A stretch of 64,000 bases of DNA, taken from positions 248,001 to 312,000 of the forward strand of contig NZ_JAAVUR010000007.1 of the NCBI RefSeq assembly GCF_018449545.1, given 5' to 3'. Below the pieces are notes generated by a model. That model did not search any database and was not told the origin of the DNA. It saw only the letters and a list, made by a program, of their open reading frames with translations. Positions 26,277 to 34,506 of the stretch are shown here, piece by piece. Origin of the DNA: Granulicella sp. dw_53 (GTDB taxonomy: Bacteria; Acidobacteriota; Terriglobia; Terriglobales; Acidobacteriaceae). Both the position numbers and the translations under genes were made by a program. Each line of letters begins with the position of its first letter. Within the stretch, counting starts at the first letter, position 1.

Positions 26277-27221
26277 ATGAGCACGGATACACAGGCGATT
26301 TTGGCGGGACAGGTAGGGGCTGCGGCGAAGGCGGCTGGCCTGGTCGTGGTTTCGAGCGCGGTAGGCGCGGATTTTTCGGGGAACCCGACGACGCGATTCA
26401 TGCTGGGATTGATCTCCGATCCGGCGAAGACGCAGGTGCTCGAGTTGAGCGACAAGTTCGACTTCAGCCGTGCGGATCTGCTGGCCGAGGTGGGAACGTA
26501 TCTGACTGAGGCGGCGAAGCGGTTAAAGAATCCCCGTCCGGACGTCTACCTGACGCTGCATGGTCTGCCGTTAAGCTTCGGGAAGTTTGCATGGCCGTTC
26601 CACCTTTCGACCTCGGGCGCGGATACGTACCTGGTGCATGGCGAAGTGCGGTTGGAGGATGGCGAGGAGAGCATCCTCCATGCGAAGATCGCGGCGTCGA
26701 TGACGGTTACGTTTGCGGAGATCGTGGCTGCTCCAGAGCAGCCGTTCGCAGAGGGATTTATCTATAACGCGGTCCGCAAGACGATGGACCAGGGACAGCT
26801 GGAGTTAGTGAAGAGTGGCAATCGCCAGCCGGTGCCGGTGACGACGCGGTACTACAGCCGGTGGCAGAAGAAGTTCAGTTTTAACGATACGACCGAGACG
26901 CAGCGTCAGGAGTATCTGGCGGCGAAGGTGTACTGGCTCTCGGGTGTCTTGGGTGGAGGACAGCCGGTTTGGCTGCTGGACCCGCGGGATGCTCAGTATC
27001 TGAATACGACGGTTCCGGAGCTGCGCAAGACGGCGGAGTTTTTGGCACACGAAGGCATCGTGCAGTTGGCGGGATCGTGGGCGGCGGACGGAGAGTATGC
27101 GACTCCGACGGAGGCTCTGATGGGGCATCGTGCGCGCTATGAGGTCGAGGTAGGTGAGGCGCTGGCCTTCATCAAGCCCACCTTCAATGAAGATATGCGG
27201 GGCGGCCACACGAATATGTAA
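26277..27221 (+). CDS. Conserved-looking hypothetical protein
   Basis: 314 residues, no signal peptide and no membrane segment, likely cytoplasmic. ATG 26277 is favoured (AAAGGAT 8 bases upstream) over GTG 26247. The sequence is of normal protein-like composition, with the aromatic-rich stretch PVTTRYYSRWQKKFSFND and a C-terminal VWLLDPRDAQYLNTT followed by a helical region. I do not recognise the family; the first 20 residues (TQAILAGQVGAAAKAAGLVV) are helical. It stands alone and ends in a good terminator. Gene call is secure from length and codon bias; function unknown. Confidence 0.78.
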   Translation: MSTDTQAILAGQVGAAAKAAGLVVVSSAVGADFSGNPTTRFMLGLISDPAKTQVLELSDKFDFSRADLLAEVGTYLTEAAKRLKNPRPDVYLTLHGLPLSFGKFAWPFHLSTSGADTYLVHGEVRLEDGEESILHAKIAASMTVTFAEIVAAPEQPFAEGFIYNAVRKTMDQGQLELVKSGNRQPVPVTTRYYSRWQKKFSFNDTTETQRQEYLAAKVYWLSGVLGGGQPVWLLDPRDAQYLNTTVPELRKTAEFLAHEGIVQLAGSWAADGEYATPTEALMGHRARYEVEVGEALAFIKPTFNEDMRGGHTNM

Positions 27222-27245
27222 GGAAGTCCGGTTTGAGTGTTTCCG

Positions 27246-27270
27246 AAAGAGCCCCCATGCGGGCTCTTTT
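27246..27270 (+). terminator. Intrinsic terminator
   Basis: AAAGAGCCC (27246-27254) and GGGCTCTTT (27261-27269) pair around a 6-base loop, ending in a T-run. It terminates the hypothetical gene ending at 27221. Confidence 0.85.
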
Positions 27271-27407
27271 GGCGTTTGGTGGTGGGTATCTGATTCGCCG
27301 GCAAAGTAGTTCCAATTCGGGACTATTTTTGCAAGACGTGTGTTCCTTATGGTAGTGTTCTAAGCGGCCCCAAGGTCAAAGTAGATCCGGGCGAAGAGGT
27401 TACACCA

Positions 27408-27761
27408 ATGAAGAAGATGATTCGTTTCACAGCACCGCTGATTGCAGTGGCGCTGATGAGCATTGCACCAGCTTTTGTGCGCGCTCAAGACTCCGCAAAG
27501 ACCAACCAGAGCCAGAATGTATCCACCGAGGCCTGGAACACTCCTCCTGCAGGAACGGAGCAGTCACAGCAGGGCTACCGTGATGGAGTCCAGGCTTTGC
27601 AGTTGGATATGGCAGCCAAGCGGACGATTGACGCCAAGGTTTCGCACCTCTACGTTCATCCCCCGGTCAGGGGTGCGGCTCGCGATGAGTACCGCGCCAG
27701 CTTTACCGCCGGATACGAGGCAGCGAAGAAGCACACCACCGCGGGCGGCGGCGGCGAATAA
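27408..27761 (+). CDS. Small exported protein of unknown function
   Basis: 117 residues with a signal peptide (KKMIRFTAPLIAVALMSIAP, cleavage near AQD at 26-28). The mature part of about 90 residues has QGYRDGVQALQLDMAAKRTI and a conserved-looking PPVRGAARDEYRASFTAGYE, where the repeated GYRDG/ YRASFTAGYEAA suggests two related helical units. Gly- and His-rich at the end. Upstream GAAGAG provides a weak ribosome site. Periplasmic or secreted. I do not know the family. A strong terminator follows. Confidence 0.75.
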   Translation: MKKMIRFTAPLIAVALMSIAPAFVRAQDSAKTNQSQNVSTEAWNTPPAGTEQSQQGYRDGVQALQLDMAAKRTIDAKVSHLYVHPPVRGAARDEYRASFTAGYEAAKKHTTAGGGGE

Positions 27762-27783
27762 GCTACCTACAGCCAGTATCGAG

Positions 27784-27818
27784 AGAGGCCCCTTCGGGGG
27801 CCTCTTTCTTTGTCTTTT
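27784..27818 (+). terminator. Intrinsic terminator
   Basis: AGAGGCCCC (27784-27792), loop TTCG, GGGGCCTCT (27797-27805), then TTCTTTGTCTTTT. A classic rho-independent terminator for the small exported protein. Confidence 0.9.
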
Positions 27819-27891
27819 AACGAATGCGTCGTGCTGGGAAGCTGAGGGGCTGGGTTCGGTCTAGAGTGGAGTGACAGGAGAAAACCTAAGC

Positions 27892-30192
27892 ATGCGGAAG
27901 ATGGTGGGGATTGCTGGGGCGATGTTGTCCGGGACGTTGTGGGCTATGGCGCAGGATGGCGCTCCGAAGGCTTCGGCGCCGGAGGCTCCGGTCCAGCCCG
28001 TGGTGGCGGCGCCCTCCGGTCGATCGGCGGAGGTGCCGGTGTCGGGGATGGTTCGCAGGGATATGTATACGGTGGCGGTGGCGCTGCCGGATAAGCGGAT
28101 CGTGAAGAACGTCGACGAGGGCAAGGATCTGCTGCTGCACGACTTCAGCTTCGACGATGTGGCGGTGACGACGAACAAGCTGCACTTCAAGGAGCTGGCT
28201 CCGGGCGTGATGGAGATTACCAGCACAGCGTACTCGATGGGGATGTGGCAGTTCCTGGTGCGTGATGCGGCGAACTACTACGGGCTGGGTGAGCGGTTCA
28301 ATACGCTGAACCATGCACGGACGATCGTGAAGAACGCCTCGCAGGATAACGGCATCGCGAAGGGCGCGGGCGCGTACAAGGCAGTGCCCTTCTTTATGAG
28401 CACGAGCGGGTATGGGTTGTGGGTGGATACGACGGCGGAGGCGACCTTCGATCTGAATGCGACGAGCATTACGGATATTCAGGTTTCGGTTCCGGCGGAG
28501 AAGCTGCGGGTGGTGGTGTTCAAGGGCCCGGAGTTTCCTAAGATCCTGGAGCGGTTTACGGGGATTACGCAGCGAACGATTCTGCCTCCGTACTGGGCGT
28601 TTGCGCCTTGGATGGGGCGCGACTTCCACCAGAACGATGCGCAGGTGCGGGAGGATGTCGATAAGACGCGGGCGCTGGGGTTGCCGGCGAGCGTGATCGT
28701 GATCGACTCGCCGTGGACGACGTCCTATAACAGTTACAAATTCAATCCGAAGCAGTTCGACGATGCGCCGGGGATGATCAAGCATCTTCACGATGAGGGC
28801 TACAAGCTGGTGCTGTGGCATACGTCCTGGATTAATTCGCAGTCGAACGAGCCGGGAGAGGCGGGGTTTGCGGGGAAGATGCTGCTGCACTCGGAGAGCT
28901 ACGATGAGGCGGCTGCGAATGGCTACTTCGTGAAGAAGCCGGATGGGACGCCGTATGTGGGGCGGTGGTGGAAGGGGTTGGGATCGCTGATCGACTTTAC
29001 GAATCCTTCGGCGAAGAACTGGTGGCAGGATCAGGTGCGTCAGGCGATCAAGGCTGGTGCGGATGGCTTCAAGGACGACGATGCGGAGGGGAACTTTCAG
29101 GGGGATGTGAAGTTCGCGGACGGCAGCAACAAGCTGGTGATGCGGAATCGCTATGGGATGCTCTACAACAACGCGATGGAGGAGCTGATCCAGAAGGATC
29201 TGAAGGGCAATGGTGTGTTGTTTGCTCGGAGCGTGACCACGGGTGCGAACGGCATTGGGTTTCTGTGGGGCGGGGATAACGAGGCGAGCTTCAGTCCGGA
29301 GAACGGCCTGCCGACGGTGGTGACGGCTGGGCTGAATGCAGGGATGAGTGGGATGTCGTTGTGGGCGGCGGATCTGGGAGGCTATCTGAAGACAGCCACG
29401 ACGCCGGACCCGCTGCTGGTGATGCGGTGGACGGAGTTTGCCGCCTTCTCGCCGACGATGGAGATTCTCTCGCAGTCGAATACGCAGCCTTGGGATTGGG
29501 ATGCGAAGACCGGAGGGACGCAGGCGCTGGATGTGTATCGGAAGTACTCGCTGCTGCATATGAGTTTGTTTCCGTACCGGTATGCAGCGGCGCAGGAGTC
29601 GGCGAAGACTGGAATGCCGATTCTGCGGGCGTTAGCGCTGGTGTATCAGGATGACGACCGGGCTCGGCTGACGCGGGATGAGTATCTGTTTGGGCCGGAT
29701 CTGCTGGTGGCTCCGGTCGTCGATGAGAATACGCGGCGGCCGGTATATCTGCCGGCGGGCGAGTGGGTGGACTACTGGACGGGCACGGCGGTGACGGGCG
29801 GCAAGGTGATCGCGGTGGACGCGGCTGTCGACAAGATCCCGGTGTATGTGCGGGCGGGTGCGGTGATCCCGAAGATTCCCGAGGATGTGATGACGCTCGT
29901 GCCGCAGAGTGAGAGCGGCAACACGAAGGTGAAGTCACTCGATGACCGGCGCGTGTATGAGTTGAACGATGCGGAAGGTGCGGGCAGTATTACCGACTTC
30001 GAAGGGCGAAGCGTGGTGCGGAGTGGGAGGACTTTGAAGATCTCGGGGGACTCGGCGGCGCACATGATCGTGCGTTGGAGGTTTGTGAAGCCGAAGAACG
30101 TTACGGTGAATGGAGCTGCGGTGAAGCTAGTGGATGGAGGCGCTGCGGTGGAGTTCGATCACTTGAAGGAGAGTGTTGTGGAGTGGCGGTAG
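27892..30192 (+). CDS. Glycoside hydrolase family 31 (alpha-glucosidase/xylosidase type), exported
   Basis: About 766 residues. GH31 enzymes hydrolyse alpha-linked glucose or xylose from non-reducing ends with retention. A short signal peptide (RKMVGIAGAMLSGTLWAMAQ) precedes an N-terminal beta domain with YYGLGERFNTLNH, then a catalytic barrel: PPYWAFAPWMGRDFHQNDAQ, the nucleophile region DGFKDDDAEGN (about residue 395) and the acid/base region RSVTTGANGIGFLWGGDNEA. A C-terminal domain includes EYLFGPDLLVAPVVDENTRR and YLPAGEWVDYW. ATG 27892 is chosen (AGGAG 11 bases upstream); the GTG at 27871 is also in frame. Location suggests periplasmic polysaccharide use; exact substrate unknown. Confidence 0.93.
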   Translation: MRKMVGIAGAMLSGTLWAMAQDGAPKASAPEAPVQPVVAAPSGRSAEVPVSGMVRRDMYTVAVALPDKRIVKNVDEGKDLLLHDFSFDDVAVTTNKLHFKELAPGVMEITSTAYSMGMWQFLVRDAANYYGLGERFNTLNHARTIVKNASQDNGIAKGAGAYKAVPFFMSTSGYGLWVDTTAEATFDLNATSITDIQVSVPAEKLRVVVFKGPEFPKILERFTGITQRTILPPYWAFAPWMGRDFHQNDAQVREDVDKTRALGLPASVIVIDSPWTTSYNSYKFNPKQFDDAPGMIKHLHDEGYKLVLWHTSWINSQSNEPGEAGFAGKMLLHSESYDEAAANGYFVKKPDGTPYVGRWWKGLGSLIDFTNPSAKNWWQDQVRQAIKAGADGFKDDDAEGNFQGDVKFADGSNKLVMRNRYGMLYNNAMEELIQKDLKGNGVLFARSVTTGANGIGFLWGGDNEASFSPENGLPTVVTAGLNAGMSGMSLWAADLGGYLKTATTPDPLLVMRWTEFAAFSPTMEILSQSNTQPWDWDAKTGGTQALDVYRKYSLLHMSLFPYRYAAAQESAKTGMPILRALALVYQDDDRARLTRDEYLFGPDLLVAPVVDENTRRPVYLPAGEWVDYWTGTAVTGGKVIAVDAAVDKIPVYVRAGAVIPKIPEDVMTLVPQSESGNTKVKSLDDRRVYELNDAEGAGSITDFEGRSVVRSGRTLKISGDSAAHMIVRWRFVKPKNVTVNGAAVKLVDGGAAVEFDHLKESVVEWR

Positions 30193-30240
30193 TTCTCTTC
30201 GCGTGGGTTGGCCTGGGTTCGCCTTGGGGAGGAAGGCTTA

Positions 30241-30318
30241 ACACCGATTTGCACGGATGACACCGATCTGCGTTGATGAAGGCGTAACGGTGATAGGGGG
30301 ATCGAGGGGGATAAGAGC
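30241..30318. repeat. Copy B of the dispersed repeat, with 19-bp tandem units
   Basis: ACACCGATTTGCACGGATG (30241-30259) and ACACCGATCTGCGTTGATG (30260-30278) are tandem, 15 of 19 identical. AAGGCGTAACGGTGAT (30279-30294) and GGATAAGAGC (30309-30318) follow, matching the copy after the XRE-cupin gene at 15407-15437. It lies between GH31 and the convergent TM2 gene. Confidence 0.55.
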
Positions 30319-30351
30319 TTAACCTTCTTTCTGGGAGAGTTATATATTCCG

Positions 30352-30807
30352 CTAGATTGCTGAGCGGGCGGCTCCGCAGTGGGGGCAGAAGATGGCGGTG
30401 GGATCGATGGTCTGGCCGCAGGCTGCGCAGAACTGGGTGGTGGGGATCGATCCTGCGGAGTAGAAGGGTTTGGGGTCGGTGGGCGTTGCTCCGTTGGTTG
30501 GGTGGGCGAGGATCTGGCCGGCGATGAAGGAGGCCTGAGAGGCGTTGTAGTCGCGGACGCGGCCAGGCATGAGGAAGCACTCGACGAAGCCGAGGAAGGC
30601 GGGAATACCGGTCCAGAAGAAGACCAGATAGAGGACGCCGGAGTTGTTCTGGTGGAGGTAGAACTTGTGTATGCCGAAGCTTCCGAGGAAGAGTGCGAGC
30701 AGAACGCCGACCATCTCGTCCTTGCGGGCCTGTTCGTACTCGGCGTAGAACCAGGTGCGCTGCTGGTCGGTCATGGTGGCGGTGTAGATGGGGTCGCTGG
30801 GTAGCAT
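30352..30807 (-). CDS. TM2-domain protein with C-terminal zinc ribbon
   Basis: About 151 residues. A TM2 domain (two helices joined by a short loop) is clear: VGVLLALFLGSFGIHKFYLH, then VLYLVFFWTGIPAFLGFVEC. A C-terminal zinc ribbon has CAACGQ and CPHCG, four cysteines suited to bind zinc. Other bacterial TM2 proteins are small membrane proteins of unknown role. ATG 30807 is favoured because GGAGAG lies 7 bases upstream; ATG 30822 is possible. It converges on the GH31 gene. Confident on domains, not on function. Confidence 0.88.
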   Translation of the reverse strand: MLPSDPIYTATMTDQQRTWFYAEYEQARKDEMVGVLLALFLGSFGIHKFYLHQNNSGVLYLVFFWTGIPAFLGFVECFLMPGRVRDYNASQASFIAGQILAHPTNGATPTDPKPFYSAGSIPTTQFCAACGQTIDPTAIFCPHCGAARSAI

Positions 30808-31027
30808 GTTGAGTCTCTCCAATTGCTGACAGAGGTACGCATGGTGGTGCGAGGTTGTTCCCGTGTAAGCCTTAGGCGACGAAAGTGGTCGTATTTATTG
30901 GGTATGCGACACATTCGGTCGCAATTTACAGAACAAAGAGGAGTGCGTAGAGTCGAGATTAATTGCTGAACGCGAGACAACGTGGTTCGGCAATTACAAC
31001 TCAGATGTATAGAAACACGGAGGCTTT

Positions 31028-31237
31028 ATGCAGACACTACAGACCGGACAATGCGGACTTTGTAACCACTTCGGCGAGCACCATGCCCAGGCCGCCGTCC
31101 TGGTGACGATTCACTCCAGCAAGACAGCCGAGCCGACGCTGCTAGATGAGTGCGGCCATCCGAAGCACGCAGCGCTTCACCTGAAGGTCACGCCCATCAG
31201 CGGTTGCGATGGTTTCATCCCTGCTGCCGAAGCTTAA
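31028..31237 (+). CDS. Small Cys/His-rich hypothetical protein
   Basis: 69 residues. CGLCNHFGEHH near the N-terminus and ECGHPKHAALH in the middle, plus a Cys close to the end (ISGC), could bind a metal, perhaps zinc. Preceded by a good ribosome site (CGGAGG at about 31018-31023) seven bases from ATG. A terminator-like hairpin follows. The family is not recognised; small proteins with such Cys/His pairs are found in Acidobacteriota. It is a real gene by its translation signals. Confidence 0.7.
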   Translation: MQTLQTGQCGLCNHFGEHHAQAAVLVTIHSSKTAEPTLLDECGHPKHAALHLKVTPISGCDGFIPAAEA

Positions 31238-31250
31238 TCAAATGGATTTC

Positions 31251-31284
31251 GGACGGTCAAGCCTTCAAGACCTGACCGTCCTTC
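31251..31284 (+). terminator. Probable terminator or hairpin
   Basis: GGACGGTCA (31251-31259) and TGACCGTCC (31273-31281) form a 9-bp stem, followed by TTC. It sits just after the small Cys/His-rich gene; the T-run is poor. Confidence 0.6.
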
Positions 31285-31306
31285 AAGTTCGGATGAGGAA
31301 CAGAGA

Positions 31307-31495
31307 TCAGCGTTCATTCATCTCATCCCGTGTATATTTCCGCTCAATCTTGACGGAATGTAACTGATTCATCATGGTGTCGAATTTCTCGGCGGTAGTG
31401 GAAGCGATACAGTTCAAGGTAGTATTTCGTGAACGCGCTGCGTCAAGAGCCCTCTGAATAAGTATTTTATTCGCCCTGAGAGTGATCTTCTTCAC
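31307..31495 (-). CDS. Antitoxin-like protein, internally shortened
   Basis: 62 residues. The N-terminus ITLRANKILIQRALDAA followed by RSRNTTLN and the C-terminal KYTRDEMNER match antitoxins of the VapB-like class in which TTLNELFREWL is followed by about 20 residues before F..MM. Here the middle is about 10 residues shorter and reads unlike the family, so it may be an internal deletion or a divergent member. No PIN-domain toxin follows, so it is an orphan. It is close to the end of rpoD, on the same strand. Existence as a functional gene is uncertain. Confidence 0.5.
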   Translation of the reverse strand: MKKITLRANKILIQRALDAARSRNTTLNCIASTTAEKFDTMMNQLHSVKIERKYTRDEMNER

Positions 31496-31525
31496 GAAGA
31501 GATTGTACTAAGATTCAGAACTAAT

Positions 31526-31558
31526 AAAAGCCGCTCTCCGGTTCGGAGAACGGCTTTT
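31526..31558 (-). terminator. Terminator downstream of rpoD
   Basis: AAAAGCCGCTCTCCG (31526-31540), loop GTT, CGGAGAACGGCTTTT (31544-31558): a 15-bp stem with one mismatch, T-rich on both ends, so it can act on both strands. On the minus strand it follows the rpoD stop codon at 31579. Confidence 0.85.
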
Positions 31559-31578
31559 CTAGTTTCTATTAGGACAAA

Positions 31579-33291
31579 TTACATCTCTTTGACGCCGTCG
31601 ACGAAGGCCTTCAGCTTGCGGCTGCGGCTGGGGTGACGGAGCTTGCGGAGGGCCTTGGCTTCGATCTGGCGGATGCGCTCGCGGGTGACCTGGAAGGACT
31701 GGCCGACCTCTTCGAGGGTGTGCTCGGAGCCGTCTTCGAGACCGAAGCGCATCTTGATGACGCGCTCTTCGCGCGGCGTCAGGGTGCGGAGGACCTGCGA
31801 GGTGTACTCCTTCAGGTTGACCGAGATGACGGCGTCGGAGGGGCTGACGGCCATGCGGTCTTCGATGAAGTCTCCGAGGTGCGAGTCTTCCTCTTCTCCG
31901 ATGGGAGTCTCGAGCGAGATAGGCTCCTGTGCGATCTTGAGGACCTTGCGGACCTTCGCGACAGGGATGTCCATACGCTTGGCGATCTCTTCGGAGGAGG
32001 CTTCGCGGCCAAGCTCCTGCACCAGCTGGCGGCTGGTACGGATGAGCTTGTTGATGGTCTCGATCATGTGCACCGGGATACGGATGGTGCGGGCCTGGTC
32101 CGCGATGGCGCGGGTGATGGCCTGACGGATCCACCAGGTGGCATAGGTCGAGAATTTGTAACCACGACGGTACTCGAACTTATCGACCGCCTTCATGAGG
32201 CCGATGTTGCCCTCCTGAATGAGGTCGAGGAACTGCAGGCCGCGATTGGTGTACTTCTTGGCGATGGAGACCACGAGGCGAAGGTTGGCCTCGATGAGCT
32301 CACGCTTGGCGCGCTCGGCATCCATGTCGCCCTGAACCATCTCGCGCTGGGTGCGCTTGAGATCGGCGAGGGAGATGCCGGCGTCGGCCTCTACACGCTC
32401 GAGGTCGGTGCGGCAGTTCTTCTGCTGGCGGCGGTACTCCTTGCGCAGCTCTTCGGACTTGCTGACCTCATACTTGGCGTCGAGCGACTTGATCTGACGC
32501 TCGAGGGTGCGCATGGCGTCCACGGTCTTGTTGACCTTGTCCAGCAGGCGCTTCTTCTCGCCGTTGGTGTACTTCAGTTCGCGGACGATGCGGTTGATGT
32601 AGACGTGCTCACGGCCCATGAGCCAGCGGTGCTTGCGCTGATCCTTGGATTTGGCCTTGGCGTCCTTGCCGACGGGTGCGTCGAGCTTCTCCTGGAGGGC
32701 CTGGAGCTTCTTCTGGTGCTTGACGATGACGTCGATCCGGCCGGCGGTGGCGCGGACGCGTGCCTGAAGGATCTCTTCGGTGAGCTCTTCTTCGTCGAAG
32801 GTGACCACTTCCTTGATGTTGCGGACGCCGCGGCGGAGGTCTTCGCCCAGGCCGACGATCTCACGGATTACGATCGGCGAGCGGGAGATGGCCTTCATGA
32901 CGCGGATCTGGCCGCGCTCGATGCGCTTGGCGATCTCAACTTCGCCTTCGCGGGTGAGCAGGGGAACGGTGCCCATCTCGCGGAGGTACATGCGGACGGG
33001 ATCGTTGGTCTTCTCGAGGGTTCCGGGCGAAAGATCGAGTTCGACGTCGTCGGACTCTTCGCCGGCCTCGGGTTCGTAGGCGTCGCGGCCGCTGCTCAGG
33101 CGATCGTCGCCAGCGCCCACGTCGATACCCTGCGTGCTGATGGTTGTAAGGAGATCGTCCAGGTCGTCGGGGGTGGTAATATCACCCGGCAGGAGGTCGT
33201 TAACCTCTCCATAGGTGAGATAGCCCTTTTCTTTTCCTGTGTCGATCAGCTTGTCGATGTCGTCTTCATACTTATCAATTTCTTCGGCCAC
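31579..33291 (-). CDS. rpoD: Primary RNA polymerase sigma factor (sigma-70)
   Basis: About 570 residues. It directs RNA polymerase to housekeeping promoters. Region 1.1 ([20 protein letters not shown]), region 1.2 ([11 protein letters not shown]), the non-conserved insert, region 2 ([20 protein letters not shown], then [20 protein letters not shown] and [15 protein letters not shown]), region 3 ([14 protein letters not shown]) and region 4 ([37 protein letters not shown]) are all intact. GTG 33291 is chosen because the N-terminus [12 protein letters not shown] is then typical and CAGGAG lies upstream; GTG 33303 is possible. It is the downstream gene of a dnaG-rpoD cluster, separated from dnaG by three small genes. 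Confidence 0.97.
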   Translation of the reverse strand: MAEEIDKYEDDIDKLIDTGKEKGYLTYGEVNDLLPGDITTPDDLDDLLTTISTQGIDVGAGDDRLSSGRDAYEPEAGEESDDVELDLSPGTLEKTNDPVRMYLREMGTVPLLTREGEVEIAKRIERGQIRVMKAISRSPIVIREIVGLGEDLRRGVRNIKEVVTFDEEELTEEILQARVRATAGRIDVIVKHQKKLQALQEKLDAPVGKDAKAKSKDQRKHRWLMGREHVYINRIVRELKYTNGEKKRLLDKVNKTVDAMRTLERQIKSLDAKYEVSKSEELRKEYRRQQKNCRTDLERVEADAGISLADLKRTQREMVQGDMDAERAKRELIEANLRLVVSIAKKYTNRGLQFLDLIQEGNIGLMKAVDKFEYRRGYKFSTYATWWIRQAITRAIADQARTIRIPVHMIETINKLIRTSRQLVQELGREASSEEIAKRMDIPVAKVRKVLKIAQEPISLETPIGEEEDSHLGDFIEDRMAVSPSDAVISVNLKEYTSQVLRTLTPREERVIKMRFGLEDGSEHTLEEVGQSFQVTRERIRQIEAKALRKLRHPSRSRKLKAFVDGVKEM

Positions 33292-33513
33292 GGCGATACG
33301 CACTCCTGCGAAAGATTTTCTGGTGGGGGAGCTGTCCGGACTCCTGTTTTGGGAATCAAACTTTCGGTATTCAGGCGGACTAGTCCCTTAGTTGTTACGT
33401 AATTGGCAGGGAGCAGGTAGCGGTTAAGACCGCGTTGGCCAGCCGGAACCTTAGGGAAGGTCAGGGCATTCGAAGGCGCACGTCCCCAGCGAATCACAGA
33501 ATACCACAATTCT

Positions 33514-33768
33514 TTAGACGAGTTCCATGCCAAAAAGATTCGGGGGCGGGTCGCGAAGAGGCTCTCCTTTGGTCCCATTTTGGTGGCTCGGACAGCGGCG
33601 GAGGTGGATGTCCTTACCCGCAGAGCCGTAGTTGTGGCCGCAATGGCCGCAGCGAAGGTGATAGATGGTCTGGCCGGGGAAGCTCTCGGAGGGAAATCCG
33701 GTGCGGGAGATGACGATCTGGCCGTGTTTATTGCGGTATCCGGGGTCGGTGGTCTGAAATCTTGGCAT
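33514..33768 (-). CDS. Small zinc-ribbon-like protein
   Basis: 84 residues. FQTTDPGYRNKHGQIVI and the Cys cluster YHLRCGHCGHNYGSAGKDIH, then RRCPSH, agree with a widespread small protein of unknown role that is often annotated as hypothetical. The Cys positions (CGHC and RRCP) could hold a zinc ion. It lies between rpoD and the Doc/AbrB pair on the same strand, 35 bases after the Doc gene, and may share that transcript. Function unknown. Confidence 0.74.
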   Translation of the reverse strand: MPRFQTTDPGYRNKHGQIVISRTGFPSESFPGQTIYHLRCGHCGHNYGSAGKDIHLRRCPSHQNGTKGEPLRDPPPNLFGMELV

Positions 33769-33802
33769 TTATTTGATTGTCTAACTGGCTCATGACCACG
33801 TA

Positions 33803-34213
33803 TTAGCGGTCGTTTAGGGGTGAGGCATGTTGTTGAAGCCAAAGTGCGAGTCCTGCCTCCGAGATCTCTCCCGCAGCCAGAGCGTAGAAGGTGAGATAAA
33901 GCGCCTCCTGCGTCGCGGTTACGGTAAAGCCGTTCAGACGAAGGAAGGTCAAGGAGACGACGAATGCGATGCGTTTGTTGCCATCTACAAAGGGATGATT
34001 TCTTGCCAGGCCAAAGGCATACGCTGCAGCGAGTTGAAAGAGAGTCGCAGGCGGGTCGGCGTAAGCGTGGAGGTTCCTGGGGCGATCCATGGCCGACTCG
34101 AAGAGGCCGGAATCGCGGATGCCGCTAGCTCCGCCGTGTTCCGCGAGCAGCATCTGGTGGAGGACCGCGGCCTCTTCCAGACCGACCCAACGCGGCTTTT
34201 TAGGCCGCTTCAT
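33803..34213 (-). CDS. doc: Doc-family (Fic fold) toxin
   Basis: 136 residues. Death-on-curing (Doc) proteins have the Fic fold and phosphorylate EF-Tu (known for the family). The catalytic motif HPFVDGNKRIAF is intact, with the usual GIRDSGLFESAMDRP segment upstream and AAYAFGLARN just before it. The start ATG overlaps the antitoxin stop by 4 bases (ATGA), so the two are translationally coupled. The partner is the AbrB-fold antitoxin upstream. It is placed within the dnaG-rpoD cluster. Full length suggests an active module. Confidence 0.93.
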   Translation of the reverse strand: MKRPKKPRWVGLEEAAVLHQMLLAEHGGASGIRDSGLFESAMDRPRNLHAYADPPATLFQLAAAYAFGLARNHPFVDGNKRIAFVVSLTFLRLNGFTVTATQEALYLTFYALAAGEISEAGLALWLQQHASPLNDR

Positions 34214-34437
34214 TTCGCCAGGCGCCGAAGCACATCCCTATTCTCCCGCATCACCTCGCGGGCAGCTTCGATGGTCTCGGCGAAGTCGGCGCGATACGGA
34301 GTAAGTTCGATCCCGTTGGGGGTCTCGGTCGCGTAAAGCTGGTCTCCCTTTTGCACTCTGAGCTTGGCGAGCAGCTCCTTCGACAGGATGATGCCCGTTG
34401 AGTTTCCTATGCTGGTGACTTTTAGGATGGCGGTCAT
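34210..34437 (-). CDS. AbrB/MazE-fold antitoxin
   Basis: 75 residues. The N-terminal swapped-hairpin DNA-binding domain is clear: LKVTSIGNSTGIILSKELLA, KLRVQKGDQLYATETPNGIE. The C-terminal helical tail (FAETIEAAREVMRENRDVLR) should neutralise the Doc toxin whose gene overlaps by 4 bases. It likely represses the operon by binding the palindrome GTATAAC-TTTT-GTTATAC at 34454-34471, just before the start. It is unusual but known for Doc toxins to pair with AbrB-type (Phd-unlike) antitoxins. Confidence 0.93.
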   Translation of the reverse strand: MTAILKVTSIGNSTGIILSKELLAKLRVQKGDQLYATETPNGIELTPYRADFAETIEAAREVMRENRDVLRRLAK

Positions 34438-34453
34438 GGAGGCTCCCGTTAAA

Positions 34454-34471
34454 GTATAACTTTTGTTATAC
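34454..34471 (-). promoter_or_regulatory. Probable autoregulatory operator of toxin-antitoxin pair
   Basis: GTATAAC (34454-34460), TTTT, GTTATAC (34465-34471): perfect 7-bp arms 17 bases upstream of the antitoxin ATG. AbrB/MazE-type antitoxins bind such palindromes to control their own operon. The A/T-rich arms may also overlap the -10 region. Confidence 0.7.
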
Positions 34472-34506
34472 GGAGGGTCAATCCCTGAGTTGTCGTGTTC
34501 TTCGGC

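Noticed and set aside
27886..29559. Minus-strand frame of 557 codons over GH31
   Set aside because: Arg/His/Pro-rich mirror frame of a well-supported glycosidase.
31633..33402. Plus-strand frame of 589 codons over rpoD
   Set aside because: Antisense to an intact primary sigma factor; no homology-like motifs.
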